A DNA stretch of 64,000 nucleotides from Roseibium alexandrii DFL-11 (GCF_000158095.2 NZ_CM011002.1:3948703-4012702); one strand, 5' to 3'; counted from the stretch's first letter, positions 33,941 through 43,131 are shown. Notes: generated by a model not told the origin, from the letters alone. Program-made: numbers and translations.

Positions 33941-34831
33941 TTGGACGTAATCTTCGGACATGTCGTCACCGTAATGCTGCCCGTGCTTTTGTGCGTGCTG
34001 CTCGGATATGGCCTGGCGGCTCTGAAAGCACCGTTTGACCGGAAAATGTTTGGCGGCCTTGTCGCCAATGTCGGCTACCCGGCTTTGATCCTGTCTCATC
34101 TTGCCAAAGACCACATCGAGCTCGGCGCCTTTTTGAATGTGCTGCTGGCCGCCGCCTGCATGATATTGATTTTCGGTGTTTTGGGGTTTGGGGTCCTGAA
34201 GCTGTTGCGTTTGCCGGTTCAGGCCTATTTGTCTCCCATGATGCTGTCGAATGTCGGGAACATCGGTTTGCCGGTTACGACGCTGGCCTTCGGGGCCGAA
34301 GGTGCGGCGGTCGCACTGGGTTTCGTGGTCGTGGTGCTGGCTGCGATCTTCACCATTGGGGTTGCACTACCGATCGGCAAACCCGACTTCAAAACCCTTG
34401 CCAAGCAACCGGTGATTTATGCCGTCATGGTGGCTTTGGTTCTCATGGAGACGGGTTGGAGCTTGCCAGGCCCGGTGGATCAGAGCCTCAGCATTCTCGC
34501 CGGGCTTGCCGTTCCCATCATGCTGCTGACGCTGGGCCACAGTCTTGCGACGCTGAAATTCGGCAATCTCGGCCGCGCAGCCACACTATCCGTGATCCAT
34601 ATCTGCTTTTCCGTGATTGCCGCTTTGGCACTCACCAGCGTATTTCCGTTCAGCGGAGCACAGCAAAACGCAATCATTCTGCTCTGCTTCATGCCGCCAT
34701 CCGTTGCGACCTATCTGGCGGTTTCGCAACATCGTCCTGACGACGCAGCCGCTGTTGCAGGGTTCATTTTCCTGTCAACGCTGATGACATTGCTCACGCT
34801 GCCGCTTGTACTGACCTATTGGGCAGCATGA
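33941..34831 (+). CDS. AEC family transporter
   Basis: A 296-residue auxin-efflux-carrier-family permease with about ten membrane helices in two five-helix repeats; NVGNIGLPVTTLAFG is the family's conserved mid-protein motif. Bacterial members move malate, malonate or other small anions. It begins with TTG (MDVIFGHVV); no ATG fits the first helix better. It follows the DNA-binding citrate synthase gene by 77 bases on the same strand. Transport of a di- or tricarboxylate linked to that gene is therefore plausible but not shown. Confidence 0.85.
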   Translation: MDVIFGHVVTVMLPVLLCVLLGYGLAALKAPFDRKMFGGLVANVGYPALILSHLAKDHIELGAFLNVLLAAACMILIFGVLGFGVLKLLRLPVQAYLSPMMLSNVGNIGLPVTTLAFGAEGAAVALGFVVVVLAAIFTIGVALPIGKPDFKTLAKQPVIYAVMVALVLMETGWSLPGPVDQSLSILAGLAVPIMLLTLGHSLATLKFGNLGRAATLSVIHICFSVIAALALTSVFPFSGAQQNAIILLCFMPPSVATYLAVSQHRPDDAAAVAGFIFLSTLMTLLTLPLVLTYWAA

Positions 34832-34840
34832 GCGGAAAGA

Positions 34841-35683
34841 TCAGGGCTTTGCCTTCATGAAGTCTTCGAAATCGACCGGCATTTCCGCACTTGGGTCCCG
34901 ATCGAAGCAACCGAACGAGCCGCCATCCTTCATGTCTTCTGCCGCGGCCGTGAAGGCGCCGTAAGCAAGGCGCGCCAAGCCTGCGCCAATCGAGATCCGG
35001 GCAACACCGAGATCACCGAGTTCCTTGCGCGTGAGATGGAAATTCGGGCGGCCGGCCAGGATGTTCAATGGGGCATCGACTGTCTCCAGAACTTTGGTAA
35101 TTTTTGTCTTGTCTTTTAGCATCGGGGCGTAAACGCAATCAGCGCCTGCGTCTTTGAAGGCATTGAGGCGTTTGATTGTCTGTTCCAACTCATGCTCCGA
35201 TTTTACCGGGCCTTCACTGCGGGCAGTCAGGACAAACTCAGGCGCGTTTTCCTTGACGTAGGCGCTGGCCGCCTTGATCCGTTCAACGGCCAAGTCCAGC
35301 GGGTAAAAAGGGATTTTGGGGTCCTGCGAATAATCCTCGATGGAGCATCCGGCAAGACCAACTTCGATTGCACCCTTGATTGTTTCAACCACGTCTTCGG
35401 GGCTGTCGCCAAACCCGTTTTCAAGGTCGCCATTGACCGGCAGGCTGGTCACCGAAATGATATCAGCAGCATGAGCCAACGCATCATCCCGCCCAATCAG
35501 ACCTTCAGCATCCCGAACCCCCCGGGCCCAGGCGAACCCGGCACTGGAGGTTGCCAACGCATCGAAGCGCATGCCGTCCAGAATTCGGGCGGAACCAATG
35601 TCGAATGGGTTGGGCATCAAAAAGGCTTTGCCCTTCACATGAAGGGCCTTGAAGGCGGACCGGCGTTGCGCAGCAGTGACCAT
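34841..35683 (-). CDS. isocitrate lyase / PEP mutase superfamily enzyme without the CGH loop
   Basis: A 280-residue TIM-barrel enzyme of the ICL/PEP mutase superfamily. It keeps the metal-binding NGDLENGFGDSP and IEDYS motifs and FLMPNPFDIGSA near the N terminus. The flexible K(K/R)CGH loop of isocitrate and methylisocitrate lyases is missing; SQDPKIPFYPL stands in its place. Lyase activity on those substrates is therefore unlikely. Oxaloacetate decarboxylase-like or C-P/C-C bond chemistry on another 2-oxoacid are family alternatives. GGGAG precedes the ATG. It converges with the AEC transporter gene, nine bases away. Confidence 0.83.
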   Translation of the reverse strand: MVTAAQRRSAFKALHVKGKAFLMPNPFDIGSARILDGMRFDALATSSAGFAWARGVRDAEGLIGRDDALAHAADIISVTSLPVNGDLENGFGDSPEDVVETIKGAIEVGLAGCSIEDYSQDPKIPFYPLDLAVERIKAASAYVKENAPEFVLTARSEGPVKSEHELEQTIKRLNAFKDAGADCVYAPMLKDKTKITKVLETVDAPLNILAGRPNFHLTRKELGDLGVARISIGAGLARLAYGAFTAAAEDMKDGGSFGCFDRDPSAEMPVDFEDFMKAKP

Positions 35684-35786
35684 CAGTGTTCTCCCAAAGC
35701 ATTTTGATTCTGAGTATAGCCCAACATCGAAAAAACGAACGTGACATCTGCCGGATTATCTAAACGCAACGCCGGTCATTGAGGGC

Positions 35787-36257
35787 CTATGCCTTTGGTT
35801 CTGGGCGGACAACGCGGGCCGCGAAACATCCGCGGCGTGCATAATGCAGATGGATGTAGTCTACAGCGGTATTTTCAAAGAACTTCGCGATCAGATCTTG
35901 CACCTCGGTTCCCTCGATGATTTCCGCATCCACGATTTCGTGCGCTTCGTTAAAGGCGCGGACGGACAAAAGCCGGCTTGTGATTGAGGCCGGGATGTCG
36001 CCTTGGTCCGGATGCGCTTCTTCAGCGCCTTCTTTCACGAAGATCGCGTGCCGGGATCGATAGGGTGAGTTTCCCGGCTGGTGCTCGAAATTCAGAAGAA
36101 ACACACGCTCGCCCGCCGTAACGTCTTCAAGGGACACACGGCAGGGAAAGCCGCCATCTGAGATATGAACCTGAACGCCGCGCTTCGACAATTCTGCGTC
36201 AGAAAGACCATTCAGGCCGGAGAAATGTTCAGCTTGTAGTGGATGGATTTGAAACAT
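35787..36257 (-). CDS. DUF1203 domain protein
   Basis: A 156-residue soluble protein matching the DUF1203 family: GFPCRVSLEDVTAGERVFLLNFEHQP and the C-terminal DYIHLHYARRGCFAARV. Both are widespread conserved segments of the family, whose function is unknown to me. One cysteine lies in each motif. GAGG lies shortly before the ATG. No obvious operon partner: the neighbouring genes on the same strand are over 100 bases away. Confidence 0.8.
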   Translation of the reverse strand: MFQIHPLQAEHFSGLNGLSDAELSKRGVQVHISDGGFPCRVSLEDVTAGERVFLLNFEHQPGNSPYRSRHAIFVKEGAEEAHPDQGDIPASITSRLLSVRAFNEAHEIVDAEIIEGTEVQDLIAKFFENTAVDYIHLHYARRGCFAARVVRPEPKA

Positions 36258-36365
36258 GGACCTCGTCCTCCGTTGTTGTTGGAAGGACGATAGGCGGCGG
36301 TGCTACCGGAGACGACCCGATTTGCGAGAATGCGAAACCGGCATCCCTAGACTGGAGAAACAGTA

Positions 36366-36782
36366 TCAGGGATACGTTCCAACACGGCGCGCCATTCCCA
36401 CAGACCGCGGCGCTGTCTCGTCAAAGCCGAATTTCTCATAGAGCTTGTTTGCCGGCACATCCGCGATCAGGCTCATATAAGCCGATACGGGCAGTTCTGC
36501 CTCAGCCCAGGACATCAGACTTTCCAAGATCAATCGGCCCAAGCCTTTGCCCTGGTATGCAGGCAACACGGCGATATCTGTAACCTGAACAAACAGTCCG
36601 CCATCTCCGACAAGACGCCCCATGCCGATTGGATCATCACCATCAAACACCATCACGGCATGCAGGCTGTTCTTCAGTCCGAGTTCTGCGGCTTTCAATT
36701 CATAACCACCAAGGCCGCAGTTTTTGCGAAGTAGCAAATAGGTCTCGGGCTCTGGGACTTGGTTCTTAATCTCAAATGTCAA
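36366..36782 (-). CDS. GNAT family N-acetyltransferase
   Basis: A 138-residue acetyl-CoA-dependent N-acetyltransferase. The acetyl-CoA pyrophosphate-binding motif is visible in VLPAYQGKGLGRLILESL (about residues 73-90), preceded by FVQVTDIAV and followed by LYEKFGFDE. The substrate is unknown; the length is that of single-domain GNATs acting on small amines or protein N termini. There is no clear Shine-Dalgarno sequence before the ATG. It stands alone between the DUF1203 gene and a large membrane protein gene. Confidence 0.87.
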   Translation of the reverse strand: MTFEIKNQVPEPETYLLLRKNCGLGGYELKAAELGLKNSLHAVMVFDGDDPIGMGRLVGDGGLFVQVTDIAVLPAYQGKGLGRLILESLMSWAEAELPVSAYMSLIADVPANKLYEKFGFDETAPRSVGMARRVGTYP

Positions 36783-36932
36783 AATATACCCCGGGAATCA
36801 TGCGTTTATGTCTGAAGAATGGGTCTCATGATGGTCTAACAGCAAGGCGCAATGGGCTCAGGCGACATCAACAAAGGTTGAGATCAGGCCAGAACACTCA
36901 AATCTGGAGCACTTAAGCTGTGTTCAGTGGTG

Positions 36933-38123
36933 TCACGTTCGACCTGCGCCAACGAGAGAATCGCTCTGGCTTTGCTTGTGCCAGGAGATCAGCAGGATCA
37001 TTCCCATAATGATGAGGTACGGCACATAGAACCGTGTCTCATAGTGTGGGAACACGAGATACTTGGCGCATATTGATACGAAAACCGCATAGAGCAACAC
37101 ACGGGTCCGTTCTGCCGTCTCTGTCACCCGAATGAGTTTTGCAAAAAACAGAACCTGCGCGATCAAGACTGCGAGCCAGGTTTCTCCCATCAGTGACCGC
37201 ACCGTCGCGCGAACGAGCATCTGGACATAAGCGGTTATTGAAAACGGCGGGTCAAAGCCTTCGAGCGTTGGAACGAATTCAATGTGCGAAAACCACATAT
37301 GCACCCACCAGCCGGGGTGGTTTGCGCCTTTCGTCAGCCAGATATAAAGACTGAAGCACACTGCAAAACAGCCGGTCATCCACCATCGTCCCGGGCCGTA
37401 GATCGCTGCGAATACGAAAAAGACGCCGATGAAGGCCAGGTGATCCGGGCGGACCAGAAAGGCACATAAAAGGCTAATAGCTGCCAACCAATCGAGCTTC
37501 TCCAGATAGCTCATGGCTGCAAGAAGCAGGAAGACGGTGCAATAAAGGTCTGGTGTCACCAATTGTGCCGCCTCCGTGAAACCGGAGAGGGTCAGCAGCA
37601 CCGCGACCGGCAAACCATACGCCAGTGCCTGATTGCGGGCCATCCAGACGAGCAAGAGCCCCCCAATGGCAAGTATGGATGCCTTGGAAATAAGCCGCAG
37701 CGCCTGGACCGGATCCATGAAGCCGGTCAGTAGTCTTGCTGTTTCGATGTAAAGGATCTTTAGACGATAGAACCCAAGCATGGTCATGAAGGCGTCAGGG
37801 TTTTCTGCCTGATGGATCCGGTAATCCCGGTCTTGTGTCAGGATCAGATATTCGCCAGGCGAAACATTCTTTTCAACGAAATCATAGCTTTGCCGGTGCA
37901 ATTCCGCAGTGTCGTCAATGGACGGTTCCAGAACACTGGCGGTGTAAGCGAACATGTCCCAATTGGAGCCCGGAAAAACATGCACAACAGCCGTGGTCAT
38001 GGCGATAAAGACCACAAGGACCAAAGCGCCAATCGACTGACGCACTGGTCGATAGAGCGCATTGGATTTTTTGAAACAAAACAGAAAGCTCTGTTCCAAA
38101 AGGCGTTGAGCAGGATTAGACAC
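36933..38123 (-). CDS. polytopic membrane protein of unknown function
   Basis: A 396-residue protein with roughly nine or ten hydrophobic segments and one extended extracytoplasmic loop between the first two (about residues 50-115, starting VFPGSNWDMFAYTASVLEP). That layout resembles GT-C type glycosyltransferases, and an acidic residue sits in SNWDMFAY, but I cannot assign a family. GTG is the start, preceded by AAGGGG. No sugar-modifying gene adjoins it. It diverges from the GMC oxidoreductase gene. Confidence 0.72.
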   Translation of the reverse strand: MSNPAQRLLEQSFLFCFKKSNALYRPVRQSIGALVLVVFIAMTTAVVHVFPGSNWDMFAYTASVLEPSIDDTAELHRQSYDFVEKNVSPGEYLILTQDRDYRIHQAENPDAFMTMLGFYRLKILYIETARLLTGFMDPVQALRLISKASILAIGGLLLVWMARNQALAYGLPVAVLLTLSGFTEAAQLVTPDLYCTVFLLLAAMSYLEKLDWLAAISLLCAFLVRPDHLAFIGVFFVFAAIYGPGRWWMTGCFAVCFSLYIWLTKGANHPGWWVHMWFSHIEFVPTLEGFDPPFSITAYVQMLVRATVRSLMGETWLAVLIAQVLFFAKLIRVTETAERTRVLLYAVFVSICAKYLVFPHYETRFYVPYLIIMGMILLISWHKQSQSDSLVGAGRT

Positions 38124-38240
38124 GCAGGGCCCCTTCAGATGAAAGCAGCCTGCAGCTTAGGTCGGACTTGTGAGAAATACGTAAACGTAAGGTTTGCGGC
38201 CGTTCCGCAGTCAGGCGCTACTTATACCCTCTGGCTGGCT

Positions 38241-38254
38241 TGACCAGTTGGTCA
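38241..38254. promoter_or_regulatory. perfect palindrome upstream of the GMC oxidoreductase gene
   Basis: TGACCA-GT-TGGTCA is a perfect 14-base palindrome located 44 bases before the oxidoreductase ATG. It overlaps TTGACC, a good -35 candidate, so a dimeric repressor bound here could block transcription. No regulator gene is adjacent, and no strong -10 could be picked. Confidence 0.45.
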
Positions 38255-38297
38255 GACCGTGTCTCCATCATGCTCAAATAAAAGTGTGGGAGGAACG

Positions 38298-39908
38298 ATG
38301 CGCGACCTGGGTGATTGGGATTATGTAATTGTTGGCGCCGGAACGGCCGGGTGTGTTCTGGCCAACCGATTGTCAGAGGATCCAAGCGTCAAGGTTCTGC
38401 TTCTGGAAGCGGGAAAGCGCGACAATTACATCTGGGTCCACATTCCCGTTGGCTATCTTTATTGCATTGGCAATCCGCGTGTTGATTGGGGCTTCAAGAC
38501 CGCGCCCGACAAGGGGCTGAACGGCCGGTCGCTGGTCTATCCGCGCGGCAAGGTGCTCGGTGGCAGTTCGTCCATAAACGGCATGATTTACATGCGCGGC
38601 CAGGCTTGGGACTATGATCATTGGCGCCAGCTCGGACTTGCCGGTTGGGGCTGGGATGATGTTCTGCCCTATTTCCGGAAATCTGAAGATCATTATGCCT
38701 GGAACGATGAACTTCATGGTCAGGGCGGCAATTTGCGGGTCGAGGAGCAGCGCATCTCCTGGGAGTTGCTAGATGCCTTCCGGGATGCCTGCGAAGAAAA
38801 CGGCATTCCCAAGATCCGGGACTTCAACAAGGGCGATAATTTCGGGTCTGCCTATTTTCAGGTGACCCAGAAATCCGGCATGCGCTGGAACGGGGTAAAA
38901 GCGTTTTTGAAGCCCGCCCAAAACCGGCCGAACCTCAATATCGTTACGGAGGCCCATGTGGCCCAGATCCGCTTCGAGAACGGCCGGGCCTCCGGTCTGG
39001 ATCTGGAGATCGCGGGTGAACCGGCGACGGTTGCGATTTCTGGAGAGCTCTTGGTGGCTGCTGGCGCAATTGGATCACCACAGCTTCTGGAGCTCTCCGG
39101 GATCGGCAATCCGGAGGTCCTGTCGAACGCAGGGATTGAAACACGGCACGCGTTGCCATCCATTGGAGAAAACCTGCAGGATCATCTGCAGCTTCGTCCC
39201 GTGTTCAAGGTGAAGAACGCAAAATCCCTGAACAAGATGGCAAAGACCTGGACCGGCAAAGCCAAGATTGGTCTGGAATATCTCCTCAAGCGATCCGGGC
39301 CGATGTCGTCCGCGCCGAGCCAGCTCGGTGTGTTCGCCAAGACCGATCCATCGTTCGAGACGGCGAACGTGGAATATCACGTCCAGCCGCTGTCTTTGCC
39401 CAAGTTTGGCGAACCGTTGCATGATTTCCCGGCGATGACTGCGAGTGTCTGTAATCTGCGCCCTGAAAGCCGGGGTCATGTTCACATCACGTCACCCGAT
39501 AAAGGTGCACAGCCGGAAATCCAACCGAATTACCTCTCGGCAGAAGCCGATCGCCGGGTGGCTGCCGACAGTATCCGGCTCACGCGCAAGCTCATGGCAT
39601 CCCCGGCTATGGCGCGGTTCGAGCCTGAGGAATATCTGCCGGGTCCCGATCTCACCAGCGAAGACGAGTTGATCAAAGCAGCCGGAGACATCGGCACTAC
39701 GATTTTCCACCCCGTCAGCACGTGCCGGATGGGTGTCGATGAGAGATCTGTAGTTGATGACCGCCTTCGTTTGCGTGGTTTTGAAAATATCCGGGTGATT
39801 GATGCGTCTGTGATGCCGACGATCACCTCCGGCAACACAAATGCCCCGACCGTCATGATTGCGGAAAAGGGTGCCGATCTCATCAAGGCCGACCGGCGGA
39901 CGGGATGA
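38298..39908 (+). CDS. GMC family FAD-dependent oxidoreductase (choline/alcohol dehydrogenase-like)
   Basis: A 536-residue glucose-methanol-choline oxidoreductase. It has the FAD dinucleotide motif VIVGAGTAGCVLANRL at the N terminus, the GMC signature GKVLGGSSSINGMIYMRG (about residues 85-102), a second signature GAIGSPQLLELSGIG and the C-terminal active-site region FHPVSTCRMG. It oxidises an alcohol to an aldehyde. The sequence is closer to generic alcohol dehydrogenases of the AlkJ kind than to BetA, and no betaine genes adjoin it. The ATG at 38298 follows GGGAGGAA. A palindrome precedes it. Confidence 0.88.
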   Translation: MRDLGDWDYVIVGAGTAGCVLANRLSEDPSVKVLLLEAGKRDNYIWVHIPVGYLYCIGNPRVDWGFKTAPDKGLNGRSLVYPRGKVLGGSSSINGMIYMRGQAWDYDHWRQLGLAGWGWDDVLPYFRKSEDHYAWNDELHGQGGNLRVEEQRISWELLDAFRDACEENGIPKIRDFNKGDNFGSAYFQVTQKSGMRWNGVKAFLKPAQNRPNLNIVTEAHVAQIRFENGRASGLDLEIAGEPATVAISGELLVAAGAIGSPQLLELSGIGNPEVLSNAGIETRHALPSIGENLQDHLQLRPVFKVKNAKSLNKMAKTWTGKAKIGLEYLLKRSGPMSSAPSQLGVFAKTDPSFETANVEYHVQPLSLPKFGEPLHDFPAMTASVCNLRPESRGHVHITSPDKGAQPEIQPNYLSAEADRRVAADSIRLTRKLMASPAMARFEPEEYLPGPDLTSEDELIKAAGDIGTTIFHPVSTCRMGVDERSVVDDRLRLRGFENIRVIDASVMPTITSGNTNAPTVMIAEKGADLIKADRRTG

Positions 39909-39974
39909 TCTGTTTCATGATCTAACCGGTTGGCAACGTACATAGCAAAGGCCGTAAAGCGAAAGGACGTTGCT

Positions 39975-40736
39975 GTGCGCTTGAGCCTCATTTTGGCTGC
40001 CGTTTTTGTTCTCGCTCAGACTGTTGTTGCTGCTGCGGAAAGACCACTGACCGTATTTGCTGCCTCGAGCATGAGCGAGGCGATGGGTGCGATCGGTGCG
40101 GCATTTGAAGCTGAGGGCGGCGTGGCGGTGACATTTTCCTTTGCAGGGACCGGTACGCTTGCGCGTCAGATTGAGGCCGGCGCGCCCGCTGATGTCTTCG
40201 TCTCTGCCGACACGCTCTGGATGGACTACTTGAAGGATCGAGGCGCCGTTCTGCCAGAAAGCGAAACGGTTATCGCTTCTAACCGGATAATTCTGGCTGG
40301 CGCGCTGGACAGCGCCCCATTGGATCTGTCCGCTGACGCAATTGCGGCACGGTTGGGCGACGGACGGCTGGCAATTGCGGATCCGGATACTGTTCCTGCC
40401 GGGCGTTATGGTAAAGCCGCGCTGACAGCACTTGGGCTTTGGCCTGGGGTGGAAAGCCGGTTAGCGCCGATGGAAAACGTTCGCGTTGCCTTGGCCGCGG
40501 CAGCGCGCGGTGATACGCCCCTTGCGCTGGTCTATGCAACCGATGCTGCAATTGAGCCGAATGTTCGGGTGCTGGCGGAACTACCGGCAGACAGTCATCC
40601 AAGAATTGAATATCCGGCCGCGCTGACGACGGACGCCAATCATCCGCAGGCGGTGGCATTTCTGGACTTCTTGAGTGGCCCAGAAGCTGTGAAGATCTTG
40701 CGTTCCTTTGGCTTTGTGACCCATAAGGAAGAATAG
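39975..40736 (+). CDS. modA: molybdate ABC transporter, substrate-binding protein
   Basis: Periplasmic molybdate (or tungstate) binder of 253 residues. The signal peptide is LSLILAAVFVLAQTVVAAA. The mature N terminus LTVFAASSMSEAM and the GTLARQIEAGAPADVFVSAD segment are ModA hallmarks. I choose GTG at 39975, with AAAGGA about eight bases upstream, because the earlier TTG adds a non-hydrophobic leader ahead of the signal peptide. modB and modC follow. No ModE-type regulator gene lies in the cluster. Confidence 0.92.
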   Translation: MRLSLILAAVFVLAQTVVAAAERPLTVFAASSMSEAMGAIGAAFEAEGGVAVTFSFAGTGTLARQIEAGAPADVFVSADTLWMDYLKDRGAVLPESETVIASNRIILAGALDSAPLDLSADAIAARLGDGRLAIADPDTVPAGRYGKAALTALGLWPGVESRLAPMENVRVALAAAARGDTPLALVYATDAAIEPNVRVLAELPADSHPRIEYPAALTTDANHPQAVAFLDFLSGPEAVKILRSFGFVTHKEE

Positions 40737-40779
40737 CCTTCCCGGAGGAAGGTCCAACGGCAAACCGATCTGAGCGCGC

Positions 40780-41487
40780 GTGGAATTTCTCACCCTTCAG
40801 CCCGCCGAATGGCAGGCGCTTCTTCTGACCTTAAGGGTTGCAGCGGCGGCCTTGCTTGTCGCGCTGCCGCTTGCGGTAATGGTCGCCTATGGCCTGGCCC
40901 GGTACAGATTTCCGGGTCACGGTGTTCTCAACGCACTGGTGCATTTGCCGCTGGTCCTGCCACCGGTCGTCACCGGTTATGTTCTATTGCTTGCCTTTGG
41001 CCGGAATGGGCCCATCGGGTCCGTGTTATACGACACCTTCGGTATCACGTTTGCCTTTAACTGGACTGGGGCTGCGCTGGCCGCCGGGGTCATGGCGTTC
41101 CCGCTGATGGTCCGACCGATCCGCCTTTCTTTTGAAGCGGTGGATCCCAAACTGGAGGATGCTGCCCGGTCCTTGGGTGCGCGGCGGCTGGTCAGTTTTT
41201 TGACAGTGACACTGCCGCTTGCTCTCCCGGGCATCCTCGGAGGTGCCATTCTGGGGTTCGCCAAGGCCATGGGTGAATTTGGCGCGACCATCACTTTCGT
41301 CTCCAACATTCCGGGGGAGACACGAACGCTCGCCTTGGCGCTCTACACAGCCACCCAAAGCCCAAGCGGTGACTTGGCAGCCTTTCGCCTGACGATTATC
41401 GCAACGGTCGTTGCCTTTGCCGCCTTGATTGCTTCTGAATTGCTCGCCCGCCGGCTCCGGAACCGTCTTGGAGGCGCGGATGCTTGA
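40780..41487 (+). CDS. modB: molybdate ABC transporter, permease
   Basis: Inner-membrane permease of 235 residues with five hydrophobic segments. The cytoplasmic EAA loop that docks the ATPase reads EDAARSLGARRLVSFLTVTLPLALPGILGG. LPLVLPPVVTGYVLL is typical of ModB. The start is GTG at 40780, 43 bases after modA. Its end overlaps modC by eight bases. Confidence 0.94.
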   Translation: MEFLTLQPAEWQALLLTLRVAAAALLVALPLAVMVAYGLARYRFPGHGVLNALVHLPLVLPPVVTGYVLLLAFGRNGPIGSVLYDTFGITFAFNWTGAALAAGVMAFPLMVRPIRLSFEAVDPKLEDAARSLGARRLVSFLTVTLPLALPGILGGAILGFAKAMGEFGATITFVSNIPGETRTLALALYTATQSPSGDLAAFRLTIIATVVAFAALIASELLARRLRNRLGGADA

Positions 41488-42571
41488 CGTTGATATCAAG
41501 GGCCAGGTCGGTGCGCTGCCGCTGACTGCACGATTCAAGAGCGAGGGTGGGGTGACCTCCCTGTTTGGTCAGTCGGGGGCTGGAAAAACCAGCTTGACCA
41601 ACATGATCGCCGGTCTCATCCGCCCGGTATCCGGCCGGATTACCGTCAACGGCACACCGCTTTTTGATGCAGACAAGAACATAAATCTTGCGGTTCAGGA
41701 CCGGCGGATCGGGCATGTTTTTCAGGATGCGCGCCTGTTTCCTCATATGAGTGTGCGCTCCAATCTGTCTTATGCACGCTGGGCCGGGCGCCGGAAAGCG
41801 ACACGCTCGATGGACGAGGTGGTGCAGCTTTTGGGCTTGCAGCCGCTCTTGTCCCGCAAACCCGCAACGCTGTCCGGAGGTGAGCGTCAGAGGGTCGCAA
41901 TCGGACGGGCGCTTTTATCGGATCCGCGGCTCCTAATCATGGACGAGCCATTGGCCAACCTCGATCAGGCCCGGCGGAATGACATTCTTCCTTATCTGGA
42001 CCGCCTTTGCGCGGAAGCCGGGATCCCGATCCTTTACGTCAGCCACTCGATCGAAGAAGTGGCCCGTCTGTCTCAGACCTTGGTGATCCTGTCAGATGGC
42101 CAGACACCGGCCTATGGACCGGTTGCCGAGATGCTCGCCAGAACGGACCTTGGCAAAGCAACGGGCCGGCATGAGGCTGGGGCGCTCCTTGAAGGCACCG
42201 TGAGCCATACGGACAGCGCGTGGGGACTGACGCATATCAACATTGGCGGTGCGACCATTCAGATCCCGGATCTTGGAGCTGCGCCAGGCGAACCGATCCG
42301 GTTGCGCATCCGGGCACGAGATGTCGCGCTTGCGACCGAAGTTCCCAAAGGGCTTTCGATCCGGAACAGGCTGGGGGGAACGATCCGCAGCATTTCGGAA
42401 GAGAGCGGACCTTATGCAGAAATTCTCTGCAGCGTCGGAGAGCAAATGATCAGGGCCCGGATCACGCGGGCATCGGTCGCCGATCTTGGCCTGGAAGTTG
42501 GAAAAACGGTGACGGTCCTCATTAAGAGTGTCGCCATCGACAAACGCCAACGCGCGCCCGTACCGGGTTAA
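41480..42571 (+). CDS. modC: molybdate ABC transporter, ATP-binding protein
   Basis: A 363-residue ABC ATPase that powers molybdate import. Walker A GQSGAGKTS (about residue 30), the signature LSGGERQRV, Walker B RLLIMDEPLANLD and the H-loop SHSIEEV are intact. A C-terminal TOBE/Mop-like domain (about 290-360) probably senses cytosolic molybdate and inhibits uptake. The ATG at 41480 overlaps the modB stop by eight bases; the longer frame would read through modB. Confidence 0.94.
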   Translation: MLDVDIKGQVGALPLTARFKSEGGVTSLFGQSGAGKTSLTNMIAGLIRPVSGRITVNGTPLFDADKNINLAVQDRRIGHVFQDARLFPHMSVRSNLSYARWAGRRKATRSMDEVVQLLGLQPLLSRKPATLSGGERQRVAIGRALLSDPRLLIMDEPLANLDQARRNDILPYLDRLCAEAGIPILYVSHSIEEVARLSQTLVILSDGQTPAYGPVAEMLARTDLGKATGRHEAGALLEGTVSHTDSAWGLTHINIGGATIQIPDLGAAPGEPIRLRIRARDVALATEVPKGLSIRNRLGGTIRSISEESGPYAEILCSVGEQMIRARITRASVADLGLEVGKTVTVLIKSVAIDKRQRAPVPG

Positions 42572-42624
42572 AGATCTGCAATCCCTACGCTTTCGCGTAA
42601 GACGATGAAATAATATCAGGAGCA

Positions 42625-42651
42625 TGTCACAACCGGAAAAGCTGGGTCGTC
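42625..42651 (+). promoter_or_regulatory. ECF41-type sigma factor promoter
   Basis: TGTCACA (42625-42631), 16 bases, CGTC (42648-42651). This equals the -35/-10 pair known for ECF41 sigma factors, placed directly upstream of an AhpD-like gene and an ECF41 sigma gene. Transcription would begin near 42658, about 38 bases before the AhpD-like ATG. Confidence 0.88.
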
Positions 42652-42695
42652 ATTTGAGTATGGAACCAATTCAGGTTCTGAACGAGGAACTTCAA

Positions 42696-43130
42696 ATGAC
42701 TGCGACTACTGCACCTGTGAACCACCACCAGCAGATCCCTGGAATTGCACAGACCCTCGGCGGCGTCTCGGCGTCCTTTGCCAAGGAAGGACTGGATCCA
42801 AAGCTTCAACATCTGGTCGATCTGCGTGTTTCACAGATCAATCAATGCGCGTTTTGCGTGAAGATGCATATCAAGGAAGCACTGGCAGCAGGTGAATACA
42901 GTGAACGTCTGGAACGCTTGATTGTCTGGCGGCATGTGGATGATTTCAGCGAGAAAGAAAAGGCCGCGTTGGCGTATGCTGAAGCGCTGACCTACATGAA
43001 GTCGGAGCAAAGCTACGGACCGCTGCGCGCGGAACTCAGAAGGCACTTTACCGAAGCCGAGATCAGCTTGTTGACCGCGGCGATAGGCATGATCAACCTC
43101 TGGAACCGGGTTCAGATCTCGAATTACTGA
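42696..43130 (+). CDS. carboxymuconolactone decarboxylase / AhpD-like protein, ECF41 partner
   Basis: A 144-residue alkylhydroperoxidase D-like protein. The redox motif CAFCVKMH (CxxC followed by His, about residues 53-60) is intact, suggesting thiol-dependent peroxidase or disulfide chemistry. Such genes are the standard neighbour and target of ECF41 sigma factors. I choose the ATG at 42696, seven bases after GAGGAA. An upstream in-frame ATG at 42624 coincides with the promoter element at 42625 and would lie upstream of the predicted transcript start. The sigma gene begins one base after its stop. Confidence 0.9.
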   Translation: MTATTAPVNHHQQIPGIAQTLGGVSASFAKEGLDPKLQHLVDLRVSQINQCAFCVKMHIKEALAAGEYSERLERLIVWRHVDDFSEKEKAALAYAEALTYMKSEQSYGPLRAELRRHFTEAEISLLTAAIGMINLWNRVQISNY

Positions 43131-43131
43131 T

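Noticed and set aside
31515..35683. 2-methylcitrate cycle cluster
   Set aside because: There is no PrpD or AcnD, and the ICL-superfamily gene lacks the K-CGH loop required of methylisocitrate lyase.
39909..39974. Moco riboswitch or ModE site upstream of modA
   Set aside because: The gap of 66 bases is too short for a riboswitch and shows no clear ModE palindrome.
42624..42695. Earlier start for the AhpD-like protein at 42624
   Set aside because: It coincides with the ECF41 promoter and would lie upstream of the predicted transcript start; the later ATG has a proper ribosome binding site.
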